Counted from the stretch's first letter, positions 1 through 6,345 are shown. The stretch is DNA of 6,631 nt from Eubacterium sp. (GCA_017543415.1 JAFYGD010000064.1:1-6631), one strand, 5' to 3'. Made by a program: numbers and translations. The notes: generated by a model not told the origin, from the sequence alone.

Positions 1-27
1 CCCTCTTACAGACTAACATTTTATGAT

Positions 28-56
28 ATTATATCATTATTGTAAAACTTTATCAA
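28..56 (-). promoter_or_regulatory. Leftward sigma-A-type promoter for a gene beyond the left edge
   Basis: On the minus strand, TTGATA (51-56) and a perfect TATAAT (28-33) are separated by exactly 17 bp. The predicted transcript would start near position 21 and run out of the window. The last minus-strand bases (about 1-7) read AAGAGGG, which could be a ribosome binding site for a gene starting just outside. The site lies directly beyond the terminator of the leftward operon, as expected for an independent transcription unit. An inverted repeat (ATGATA, 3-base loop, TATCAT; 23-37) overlaps the -10. The region is AT-rich, so a chance match is possible. Confidence 0.6.
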
Positions 57-57
57 T

Positions 58-91
58 ATATAATAAAACGCTCGGATTGCTCCGGGCGTTT
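58..91 (-). terminator. Rho-independent terminator of the NifU-like/GGGtGRT operon
   Basis: Read on the minus strand, an 11-position stem (91-81 with 76-66) has one C/A mismatch: AAACGC plus CGGA pair with TCCG plus GCGTTT. The tetraloop is GCAA, a GNRA-type loop. The stem is followed by an interrupted T-rich run (TTTTATTATA). It begins about 17 bases after the TAA of the GGGtGRT gene. On the plus strand the mismatch becomes a T/G wobble and is followed by AAGTTTTTG, so it may work in both directions. Confidence 0.75.
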
Positions 92-108
92 AAGTTTTTG
101 TTTATTAA

Positions 109-1107
109 TTATTTGCTTGCCTCTTCAACGGCAACTGCGCAGGCAACGGTAGCACCAACCATCGGGTTGTTACCCATGCCGATTAAGCCCATCATTTCAA
201 CGTGTGCGGGAACTGAGGACGAACCTGCAAACTGAGCGTCGGAGTGCATACGGCCCATGGTATCTGTCATACCGTAGGAAGCCGGACCTGCAGCCATATT
301 ATCGGGGTGAAGGGTTCTGCCCGTGCCGCCGCCGGATGCTACTGAAAAATACTTCTTACCCTTTTCCACGCATTCCTTCTTGTAAGTACCTGCAACGGGG
401 TGCTGGAAACGGGTCGGGTTGGTTGAGTTACCGGTAATGGAAACGTCAACGCCTTCCTTCCACATAATTGCAACGCCCTCTGTTACGTCGTTTGCGCCGT
501 AGCAGTTAACCTTTGCGCGAAGGCCGTCTGAATATGCCTTGCGGAATACTTCCTTAACCTCGCCGGTGTAGTAATCCATTTCGGTTTCAACGTAGGTAAA
601 GCCGTTGATACGTGCAATAATCTGTGCAGCGTCCTTGCCGAGACCGTTAAGGATAACGCGAAGCGGCTGCTTTCTAACCTTGTTTGCCTTTTCTGCAATA
701 CCGATTGCGCCTTCGGCAGCAGCAAAGCTTTCGTGACCTGCAAGGAAAGCGAAGCATTCGGTTTCATCTTCAAGAAGCATTTTGCCGAGGTTACCGTGGC
801 CGAGACCTACTTTTCTCTGGTCGGCAACGGAGCCGGGGATACAGAAAGCCTGAAGACCCTCGCCGATTGCAGCGGCAGCGTCAGCAGCTCTTGTGCAGCC
901 CTTCTTAAGCGCGATTGCACAGCCTACGGTGTAAGCCCACTTTGCATTTTCAAAGCAAATCGGCTGAATACCTTCGGTAATTTTGTAAGGGTCAAAGCCT
1001 TTTGCCTGACAGATTTCTCTGCATTCTTCAATTGATTTAATATCGTATTTTGCGAGAACAGCAAGGATTTGCTTTTCTCTTCTTTCATATGATTCAAATA
1101 AAGCCAT
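109..1107 (-). CDS. GGGtGRT-family protein, function unknown
   Basis: Predicted soluble cytosolic protein of 332 residues, recognised by the signature GGGTGRT at residues 259-265, which gives the Pfam family GGGtGRT its name. The C-terminal part is glycine-, alanine- and methionine-rich (LHPDNMAAGPASYGMTDTMG just after the signature), and nine cysteines are spread along the chain (for example residues 33, 51, 63, 71 and 89). No signal peptide or transmembrane segment is seen. The ATG at 1107 is chosen because AGGAGG lies 8 bases upstream; an in-frame TTG two codons earlier sits almost on the ribosome binding site. It is the second gene of a two-gene operon, 18 bp after a NifU/IscU-like gene, which points to iron-sulfur metabolism. 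The family's reaction is not established as far as I know. The family call is confident; the role is inferred from the neighbour only. Confidence 0.92.
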   Translation of the reverse strand: MALFESYERREKQILAVLAKYDIKSIEECREICQAKGFDPYKITEGIQPICFENAKWAYTVGCAIALKKGCTRAADAAAAIGEGLQAFCIPGSVADQRKVGLGHGNLGKMLLEDETECFAFLAGHESFAAAEGAIGIAEKANKVRKQPLRVILNGLGKDAAQIIARINGFTYVETEMDYYTGEVKEVFRKAYSDGLRAKVNCYGANDVTEGVAIMWKEGVDVSITGNSTNPTRFQHPVAGTYKKECVEKGKKYFSVASGGGTGRTLHPDNMAAGPASYGMTDTMGRMHSDAQFAGSSSVPAHVEMMGLIGMGNNPMVGATVACAVAVEEASK

Positions 1108-1125
1108 TTTCAAATCCTCCTGTTA

Positions 1126-1818
1126 TTATTCTTTTCTCGGGTCAATAACGCGAACTGCGTCGTCAACTCTGCCGTACTGTCCCTGAGCCTTTTCAAAAGC
1201 GGTGTTAGCGTCGTCGCCGGCTTTGATAAAGTCCATCATCTTGCCGAAGTTAACAAACTTGTAGCCGATGATTTCGTCATCCTCGTTAAGAGCGATGCCG
1301 GTGATATAACCGTCTGTCATTTCAAGATAACGCGGACCCTTTGCGATTGTTCCGTAAAGGGTACCAATCTGTGAACGAAGACCTTTGCCGAGGTCCTCAA
1401 GGCCTGCGCCGATTACAAGACCGCCTTCGGAAAATGCAGACTGGGTACGTCCGTAAACAATCTGAAGGAAAAGCTCTCTCATAGCGGTGTTGATAGCGTC
1501 GCATACAAGGTCGGTATTAAGCGCTTCAAGAATTGTTCTTCCGGGAAGAATTTCACTTGCCATAGCCGCAGAATGGGTCATACCGGAACAGCCGATTGTT
1601 TCAACAAGAGCTTCCTGAATAACGCCCTCTTTAACGTTAAGTGTAAGCTTGCAGGTTCCCTGCTGGGGAGCGCACCAGCCGATACCGTGAGTAAAGCCGG
1701 AAATATCGCTGATTTCCTTAGCCTTAACCCACTTAGCCTCCTCCGGAATCGGAGCAGCGCCGTGAGCAACGCCCTGAGCAACGGGGCACATCATTTCAAC
1801 TTCGTGTGAATAAACCAT
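1126..1818 (-). CDS. NifU/IscU-like iron-sulfur cluster assembly scaffold homologue
   Basis: 230-residue protein with a NifU_N/IscU-like core at about residues 40-140: CKLTLNVKEGVIQEA (56-70), the hallmark GCSG turn at 76-79, and PGRTILEAL (92-100). IscU scaffolds build 2Fe-2S or 4Fe-4S clusters on three cysteines and an aspartate. Aligned by eye, only Cys77 is clearly in register: the first Cys and the Asp appear to be Gln and Gly (residues 52 and 54), and the third Cys appears to be Gln126. Other cysteines (11, 49, 56, 106) may compensate. The protein is longer than IscU (about 128 residues) because of a 35-residue N-terminal stretch with a CPVAQGVAHG motif and a C-terminal extension of roughly 90 residues. 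The ATG at 1818 is preceded by AAAGGAG at 8 bases; an upstream in-frame TTG overlaps that site. It is the first gene of an operon with the GGGtGRT gene and has its own promoter. The family call is strong; scaffold activity is inferred. Confidence 0.88.
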   Translation of the reverse strand: MVYSHEVEMMCPVAQGVAHGAAPIPEEAKWVKAKEISDISGFTHGIGWCAPQQGTCKLTLNVKEGVIQEALVETIGCSGMTHSAAMASEILPGRTILEALNTDLVCDAINTAMRELFLQIVYGRTQSAFSEGGLVIGAGLEDLGKGLRSQIGTLYGTIAKGPRYLEMTDGYITGIALNEDDEIIGYKFVNFGKMMDFIKAGDDANTAFEKAQGQYGRVDDAVRVIDPRKE

Positions 1819-1852
1819 TTTTAAAACTCCTTTCAAAGTTTAATTCGCGTAT

Positions 1853-1881
1853 ATTATAATAAATTCGGGGTGAATATTCAA
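1853..1881 (-). promoter_or_regulatory. Sigma-A-type promoter of the NifU-like/GGGtGRT operon
   Basis: On the minus strand, TTGAAT (1876-1881), 17 bp, and a perfect TATAAT (1853-1858). The predicted start near 1846 gives a leader of about 28 bases containing the AAAGGAG site, too short for a riboswitch. A perfect 10-bp palindrome, TGAATATTCA (1871-1880), covers most of the -35 and could be an operator, but is short enough to be chance. Confidence 0.8.
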
Positions 1882-1905
1882 GCGTTATTTAATAATGTTA
1901 CTTAT

Positions 1906-1934
1906 TTGACAAATTTATAAGTTAAAGATATAAT
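1906..1934 (+). promoter_or_regulatory. Upstream promoter P1 of the PASTA pseudokinase gene
   Basis: Perfect consensus TTGACA (1906-1911), a 17-bp spacer and perfect TATAAT (1929-1934). The predicted start near 1941 gives a leader of about 85 bases. It stands back to back with the promoter of the leftward operon, with 24 bp between the two -35 boxes. Confidence 0.85.
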
Positions 1935-1966
1935 ACTTTTATCTATAATTGTTAATAATTAGTTTC

Positions 1967-1995
1967 TTGACAACAGAGATTTATATTGATATTAT
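1967..1995 (+). promoter_or_regulatory. Downstream promoter P2 of the PASTA pseudokinase gene
   Basis: Perfect TTGACA (1967-1972), a 17-bp spacer and TATTAT (1990-1995) with an extended -10 TG one base upstream (1987-1988). The predicted start near 2002 gives a leader of about 24 bases holding GGAG (2015-2018). P1 and P2 are in tandem, 61 bp apart. Between the P1 start and the P2 -35 lies an imperfect 16-bp palindrome (TAATTGTTAATAATTA, 1946-1961; one mismatched pair) that could be an operator. Confidence 0.75.
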
Positions 1996-2025
1996 TATTT
2001 AAATTCAACAAAACGGAGTGGTTTG

Positions 2026-3678
2026 ATGAGAGATATTGAAAGCCTTTGCGCTAACTGCTTTGAGGAGCTCAGCGAGGGCGCAGTTTGCGCAAATTGCGGA
2101 TATGATAACGATACGGCGGTGGATTTTACCCTGCTTCAGCCAAAAAGCGAGCTGCTTGAAAGGTACGTAGTCGGCGCAGTTGCAAGCACGGAAAGTGATT
2201 CCGTAACCTATTCGGGTTATGACAAACAGCTTGATAAAAGAATACTTATAAGGGAATTTTACCCCAAGGGAATGGTAAGCCGCCTTGAAGGCAGCAGCGA
2301 AATTCACGTTCGCCAGAAGTACGTTGACGTAATTGATAAGTACAAAAACGAATTCTTCACGCTCTGGACAACCCTTCAGAAAATGCATTCTCTTTCAGCG
2401 GCTACTCCCGTTTACGATGTTTTTGAGGAAAATGCAACCGTATATGCAATTATTGAATATATGGAGTGTATTCCGCTTCGCGAATACCTTTTAAGAAACG
2501 AAGAGGGTTATATTTCCTGGGATACCGCAAGGCTTATGTTTATGCCCGTGCTTACAACTATTGAAGCGCTTCACAACAACGGCATAATCCACGGTACAAT
2601 CACTCCGGATAATCTTGTACTCTGCCGTGACGGCAAGGTAAGGCTTAAGGCTTTTTGTATTCAGGACTGCAGCGATATTACAAGCGATTTTGAATTCGTT
2701 TCAAGTGACGGCTACACAGCCATTGAGCAGTATGAAAACAGCCATAAAATCTGCCCGGCAACGGATATTTACGCTTTTACCGCCTGTATTTACAGGGCGC
2801 TTGTAGGAACAAATCCTCCCGCCGCCCCTGCAAGAGAGGCTAACGATAAGCTCATGATACCCAACTCCATTGCCGAAACTATTCCGATTCATGTAATCAA
2901 GGCAATGGGCAACGGACTTCAGATTTACCCTGAAAAAAGAATCAGGAACATTTCCGATTTCCGCGAATTCCTTGACGCGGCTCCCGCCGTTAAAGCACAG
3001 GGCTCGGGCGTTGGCTCTCCCGCGGAGGACAAGCCTAAATACGATTACGCAAAGCTTGCGGAGCCTGAAAAGAACGTCGGAACAAGAATTGCAATTATCG
3101 TTCTTTCAATTCTTATTATACTTGCTATTGCAGCAGGCTTTTACGTAGTTAAGTATACCGACCTGCTCGGAAACAAGGAAACCCAGCCCGCTTCAACAAC
3201 GGTGCTCAAAACCTATCAGGTGCCGAATTTTGCAAATAACGGCTATACCCAGAGCGATGTTGAAAGCAACGGCGCATGGAATCAGCAGTTTAAATTCACA
3301 TTTAATGCAGATTATTCTAAAAACGTTGAAGAGGGTATAATTTTCAAGCAGAATATTGAGCCCGGCGAAACCGTAAGCGAGGGAACGGAAATCGTTCTTA
3401 CCGTCAGCAAGGGAATTCAGACCGTTGAAATTCCCGATGTCGGCAACCTTGCAATTGAGGAAGCGACGGCAACTCTTGAAGGGCTCGGATTTAAGGTTTC
3501 AACCGTTGAGGTTTATAATGACGGAAGCCATACGCCCCATACCGTAAAGGCGCTCAACGGCTCCGCGCCCGCGGTTGGTGAAACCGTTGCGGTAGGCGAG
3601 GAAATTATTCTTCAGGTTTACGGCGAGGTTCAGACGACCGCCGCACCCGAAACCACAACCGAAAAACCACAGGATTAA
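2026..3678 (+). CDS. Membrane PASTA-domain protein with zinc ribbon and predicted pseudokinase domain
   Basis: 550 residues. Order: zinc ribbon with CxxC pairs at Cys8/11 and Cys21/24; serine/threonine-kinase-like domain at about 46-316; linker; transmembrane helix at about 354-376; two PASTA domains (about 396-462 and 466-533); Thr/Pro-rich tail. PASTA kinases (PknB/PrkC/Stk1 type) sense cell-wall fragments outside and phosphorylate proteins inside. Here the catalytic residues look lost: the beta3 lysine is Arg76 (ILIREFYP), HRD is HGT (189-191) and DFG is AFC (209-211), and the glycine loop is not recognisable. Scaffold residues remain: Asn196, an APE-like AIE (232-234), Asp247 in ATDIY and Arg305 in PEKRI. 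A non-catalytic or ligand-gated adaptor role is therefore inferred. The ATG at 2026 lies 7 bases after GGAG; an adjacent upstream in-frame TTG is too close. Two promoters precede the gene and a terminator follows, so it is probably monocistronic. Confidence 0.9.
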   Translation: MRDIESLCANCFEELSEGAVCANCGYDNDTAVDFTLLQPKSELLERYVVGAVASTESDSVTYSGYDKQLDKRILIREFYPKGMVSRLEGSSEIHVRQKYVDVIDKYKNEFFTLWTTLQKMHSLSAATPVYDVFEENATVYAIIEYMECIPLREYLLRNEEGYISWDTARLMFMPVLTTIEALHNNGIIHGTITPDNLVLCRDGKVRLKAFCIQDCSDITSDFEFVSSDGYTAIEQYENSHKICPATDIYAFTACIYRALVGTNPPAAPAREANDKLMIPNSIAETIPIHVIKAMGNGLQIYPEKRIRNISDFREFLDAAPAVKAQGSGVGSPAEDKPKYDYAKLAEPEKNVGTRIAIIVLSILIILAIAAGFYVVKYTDLLGNKETQPASTTVLKTYQVPNFANNGYTQSDVESNGAWNQQFKFTFNADYSKNVEEGIIFKQNIEPGETVSEGTEIVLTVSKGIQTVEIPDVGNLAIEEATATLEGLGFKVSTVEVYNDGSHTPHTVKALNGSAPAVGETVAVGEEIILQVYGEVQTTAAPETTTEKPQD

Positions 3679-3682
3679 CTAT

Positions 3683-3718
3683 AAAGAGCGGAGAATTTTC
3701 CGCTCTTTTTTATTTTTG
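3683..3718 (+). terminator. Rho-independent terminator after the pseudokinase gene
   Basis: A perfect 10-bp stem, AAAGAGCGGA (3683-3692) with TCCGCTCTTT (3699-3708), a 6-base loop and a T-rich tail running to about 3717. It starts 4 bases after the TAA of the pseudokinase gene and ends against the next promoter's -35. Confidence 0.93.
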
Positions 3719-3747
3719 TTGCAACACTTTGGCGAATATTTTATACT
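3719..3747 (+). promoter_or_regulatory. Promoter of the sigma factor/beta-propeller operon
   Basis: TTGCAA (3719-3724), a 17-bp spacer and TATACT (3742-3747). The predicted start near 3754 gives a leader of about 28 bases. The match is to housekeeping sigma-A rather than to the AAC/CGTC-type boxes of many ECF-autoregulated promoters, which argues for basal expression. The -35 abuts the T-tract of the preceding terminator. Confidence 0.65.
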
Positions 3748-3754
3748 TAACATA

Positions 3755-3766
3755 TGAAAGCTTTCA
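3755..3766 (+). promoter_or_regulatory. Perfect 12-bp palindrome at the sigma-operon transcription start
   Basis: TGAAAGCTTTCA is its own reverse complement and sits 7 bases after the -10, just at the predicted transcription start and 3 bases before the GGTGGTGAT ribosome binding region. The placement suits a repressor operator. One or two palindromes of this length are expected by chance in a window this size, so only its position makes it notable. Confidence 0.35.
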
Positions 3767-3781
3767 AACGGTGGTGATTTG

Positions 3782-4297
3782 ATGGATGAAAAGCAGTTAG
3801 TGCTTAATGCAAAAAACGGCGATAAGGACGCTTTCTGCTCCCTTTATTCGCTGTATAAGAACAGGCTTTACAGGTATGCTCTTTACCGTCTCGGCACTCC
3901 CGAGGACGCGGAGGACGCTGTTTCGGACTGCGTGCTTTCAGCCTTTAAGCAGATGGATAAAATAAAAAGGCCGGAGGCGTTTTCCTCATGGCTGTTTACA
4001 ATCCTGCGCTTTTCCTGCAATGCAATAATTAACCGTCAGGCAATCAGCCGCAAGACAGCCGATATTGACGAAATGGCTGAAACCCTCAGTGTAAGCGATG
4101 AAAGCATAACCGAAAAAACAGAGCTTCACCAGGCGCTTGATATCCTAACGGATGACGAAAGAGAAATAGTTCTTATGTCGGTAGTGCTCGGGCTTAACAG
4201 CAAAGAGGTTGCAAAAATTACTGATTACACCTCGGGCGCGGTACGCTCAAAGCTCTCGCGCTCCCTTAAAAAGATGAAGGATTTTTTGGGTGATTGA
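3782..4297 (+). CDS. ECF-like RNA polymerase sigma factor (sigma-70 family)
   Basis: 171 residues, typical for ECF sigma factors, which contain only regions 2 and 4 and redirect RNA polymerase to a small regulon. Region 2 is at about 17-85: FCSLYSLYKNRLYRYALYRL leads into an acidic EDAEDAVSDC stretch (41-50) and the promoter-melting segment AFSSWLFTILRF (66-77). Region 4 is at about 115-166, with the DNA-binding helix-turn-helix around LNSKEVAKITDYTSGAVRSK (138-157). The domains are joined by a 30-residue acidic linker; no region 1.1 or 3 is seen. The ATG at 3782 follows GGTGGTGAT (3770-3778); the TTG just before it is too close. The next gene starts one base after this stop codon, so the two are very probably translationally coupled and the partner is the likely regulator. 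The specific ECF subgroup and regulon cannot be read here. Confidence 0.92.
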   Translation: MDEKQLVLNAKNGDKDAFCSLYSLYKNRLYRYALYRLGTPEDAEDAVSDCVLSAFKQMDKIKRPEAFSSWLFTILRFSCNAIINRQAISRKTADIDEMAETLSVSDESITEKTELHQALDILTDDEREIVLMSVVLGLNSKEVAKITDYTSGAVRSKLSRSLKKMKDFLGD

Positions 4298-4298
4298 T

Positions 4299-6257
4299 AT
4301 GAAAAACGATTTTGATTTTATAAAAGAAAAATTTGACAGTGATAATATTACCGCTCCCGAAAGCTTAAGCGAAAACGCGGTAATGGAAAAGCTTAATAAT
4401 GCGGAGGAAAAGCCGGTTATTAAGGTTAAATCAAATAATAACAGGAGCTTTATTAAAGGCTTTGTTGCCTGTGCCGCCTGCTTTGCAGTTGTTGCGGTTT
4501 CACTTTCCGCGGTGCATTTTTCAAAGCAGCCGAAGGTTATCAGCCCGTCGCCTGCAAGCAATGAAGGTATTGTTGCCTACGCAAGCTATGACGAATTAAT
4601 TGAAACGGTTAAAAAAGCCGAAAAGGAAAACAAAACGTATTACGGCGGCTTTCTTTCAAAAAGCAAAGCTGCAGACGGAGAGGTAGCTATGGAAAGCGCT
4701 GCCGATTCCGCAAACACGGTCGGCGCAACCGAAAGCGCGCCGGAAAGCTTTGCTTCAACCAACAAGCAGGTTGAAGCCGTTGACGAGGCGGATATTGTTA
4801 AAACAGACGGAAAATATATTTATTATGTAAACGATTCCGAGCGCAACAGAATACTGATTTATTCCGCAAAGGACGGCAAAACCGAGCTTGTTTCAAAAAT
4901 TGTTCCCGATGATTATGAAACTTATTTCAGTGAAATATTTATCAGCGGCGACAAGCTAATTGCTGTAGGAACAAGAACCGTATATGAAAAAGAGGGTAAA
5001 AGCAAAAGAGAAGGCGACGTCATATACTATGACGGTGTTGAGCGCGGAGCTTACGCATTTGTTTATACCTATGATATTAGCAACAGGGAAAAGCCCGAGC
5101 TTGTTGACACATATGAGCAAAGCGGAAGCTATTCCTCCTCCCGTATGATAGATTCCTGCGTTTATCTTATTTCAAATTACGGAAGATGGTATTACTACGG
5201 ACTTAAAAACAGTGAGTTCATTCCCTGCGCAACGGGCGAGGACGGCAAAACCGATAAGCTGCCGATAGAAGACATCTGCGGTATTGACGGAACTCAGGCA
5301 ACCTCTTACAGCGTTATCGGTGCGGTGGATACAAAGAGCGGCAAAGCCGCAAAGAAAACGAAGGCTCTGCTCGGCGTTAACAACCAGATTTACTGTAACG
5401 AAAAGAACCTTTATCTTACGGGTACCTATTATAAAAACGATACCGAATACACCCGCATAGTCAAGTATTCGGTTAACGGTACGAATATTGAACTTAAAGC
5501 CACGGGCAAGGCAAAGGGCAGCGTTAACGACCAGTTTTCAATGGATGAAAAGGACGGCAACCTCCGTATAGCTTTGACGGATTACCGCTGGGGCGATGAA
5601 AAGGACAGGAACTACCTTTATGTTCTTAACAAAAACCTTGAAATCATAGGTCAGACCGAAGGCTTTGCAAGAAACGAGCATATTGAGGCGGTTCGCTTTA
5701 TCGGCGATACGGCTTATGTAATTACCTTTGAAAGAACGGACCCGCTGTTCATTATTGACCTTAAAAATCCGAAGGAGCCGAAAATTACCGGCGAGGTTAA
5801 AATTGACGGCTTTTCCTCACAGCTTCTTCCCGTTGACGAAAACACAATGCTCGGCATAGGCTTCTGCACAAGCGAAGAGGAATTCGGAATTGTACGCGAC
5901 GGAGTTAAGCTTGCGCTCTTTGATATAAGCGATAAAAACGAGCCGAAGGTGCTTGACGAATATGAGCTCAGAAATTCAGACAGCGAAGCGCAGTATAACC
6001 ACAAGGCGATTACAATTAACCCCGACAGCGGCTACTGGGCAATCCCGATTGAAAGCTATTACAGCTATGAGGACGAGGACTATGCCGACGAATACGAAAA
6101 CGGCGCTCTTGAAATCAGGATTAAGGACGGAAAGCTTGAGGTTAAAAACCATAAAATTGACGCGGACGAATATGCAACGCGCTGCACATATATCGGCAGT
6201 TACCTTTACGTTCTTACAGGGGAAAGCAAAAACGTTTATTCCTTTGAAATTCAGTGA
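4299..6257 (+). CDS. Single-pass membrane protein with extracytoplasmic beta-propeller domain, likely regulator of the ECF sigma factor
   Basis: 652 residues. The N-terminal cytosolic segment (about 1-50) is charged, followed by a transmembrane helix at about 54-73, an Ala/Ser/Glu-rich linker (80-150) and a large domain from about 155 to the end. That domain matches the Pfam Beta_propel family (C-terminal beta-propeller, distantly WD40-like): VDEADIVKTDGKYIYYV (161-177), VRFIGDTAYVITF (465-477), DPLFIIDLKNPKEPKITGE (481-499) and NHKA (567-570). Being coupled to the sigma gene suggests that the short N-terminus binds the sigma factor and the propeller senses an envelope signal; this is inference, and no HxxxCxxC zinc anti-sigma motif is seen. 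The ATG at 4299 has GGGTGA (4288-4293) 5 bases upstream. An in-frame GTG at 4290, overlapping the sigma gene, is the alternative and would add three residues. TGA is followed directly by an in-frame TAA. Confidence 0.88.
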   Translation: MKNDFDFIKEKFDSDNITAPESLSENAVMEKLNNAEEKPVIKVKSNNNRSFIKGFVACAACFAVVAVSLSAVHFSKQPKVISPSPASNEGIVAYASYDELIETVKKAEKENKTYYGGFLSKSKAADGEVAMESAADSANTVGATESAPESFASTNKQVEAVDEADIVKTDGKYIYYVNDSERNRILIYSAKDGKTELVSKIVPDDYETYFSEIFISGDKLIAVGTRTVYEKEGKSKREGDVIYYDGVERGAYAFVYTYDISNREKPELVDTYEQSGSYSSSRMIDSCVYLISNYGRWYYYGLKNSEFIPCATGEDGKTDKLPIEDICGIDGTQATSYSVIGAVDTKSGKAAKKTKALLGVNNQIYCNEKNLYLTGTYYKNDTEYTRIVKYSVNGTNIELKATGKAKGSVNDQFSMDEKDGNLRIALTDYRWGDEKDRNYLYVLNKNLEIIGQTEGFARNEHIEAVRFIGDTAYVITFERTDPLFIIDLKNPKEPKITGEVKIDGFSSQLLPVDENTMLGIGFCTSEEEFGIVRDGVKLALFDISDKNEPKVLDEYELRNSDSEAQYNHKAITINPDSGYWAIPIESYYSYEDEDYADEYENGALEIRIKDGKLEVKNHKIDADEYATRCTYIGSYLYVLTGESKNVYSFEIQ

Positions 6258-6261
6258 TAAT

Positions 6262-6296
6262 AAAAAGGCGGATAAAGATTCTTTATCCGCCTTTTT
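6262..6296 (+). terminator. Strong, probably bidirectional terminator after the beta-propeller gene
   Basis: A perfect 16-bp stem (6262-6277 with 6281-6296) with a 3-base ATT loop, five A at the 5' edge and five T at the 3' edge. The GGCGG core gives a strong hairpin. The symmetric A and T flanks would allow termination from either side. It begins 4 bases after the TGA. Confidence 0.95.
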
Positions 6297-6299
6297 GTA

Positions 6300-6328
6300 T
6301 TGAAAATGTCTTATAGAAGTGGTAATAT
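6300..6328 (+). promoter_or_regulatory. Extended -10 promoter of the last, truncated gene
   Basis: TTGAAA (6300-6305), 17 bp and TAATAT (6323-6328), with an extended -10 TG at 6320-6321. The predicted start near 6335 coincides with the first base of the ribosome binding site GAGGTGAT (6335-6342), giving an unusually short leader of about 11 bases. Confidence 0.65.
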
Positions 6329-6345
6329 ACCCTTGAGGTGATAAT

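Noticed and set aside
733..1035. Open frame of about 100 codons on the plus strand inside the GGGtGRT gene
   Set aside because: It lies opposite a clear family member, has no ribosome binding site of note and its translation resembles no known family; other opposite-strand frames here and inside the beta-propeller gene are rejected for the same reason.
1108..1113. In-frame TTG start two codons before the ATG of the GGGtGRT gene
   Set aside because: It lies only 2 bases after AGGAGG, too close for initiation; the ATG has an 8-base spacing.
1819..1836. In-frame TTG start six codons before the ATG of the NifU-like gene
   Set aside because: The TTG and following codons overlap the AAAGGAG ribosome binding site that serves the ATG.
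1818..1846. Riboswitch or T-box in front of the NifU-like operon
   Set aside because: The predicted leader is only about 28 bases, too short for a structured RNA element.
2005..2388. Open frame of 127 codons on the minus strand across the start of the pseudokinase gene
   Set aside because: It is antisense to the zinc ribbon and kinase start, whose motifs are clearly on the plus strand, and runs into the promoter region.
2026..2980. Annotation of the kinase domain as an active PrkC/Stk1 enzyme
   Set aside because: The beta3 lysine, HRD aspartate and DFG aspartate are all replaced, so a gene symbol for an active kinase is not justified.
4464..4485. Possible lipoprotein box (FVAC at residues 55-58) in the beta-propeller protein
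   Set aside because: The cysteine falls near the start of the hydrophobic segment after about 50 polar residues, with no hydrophobic stretch before it, so a transmembrane helix fits better.
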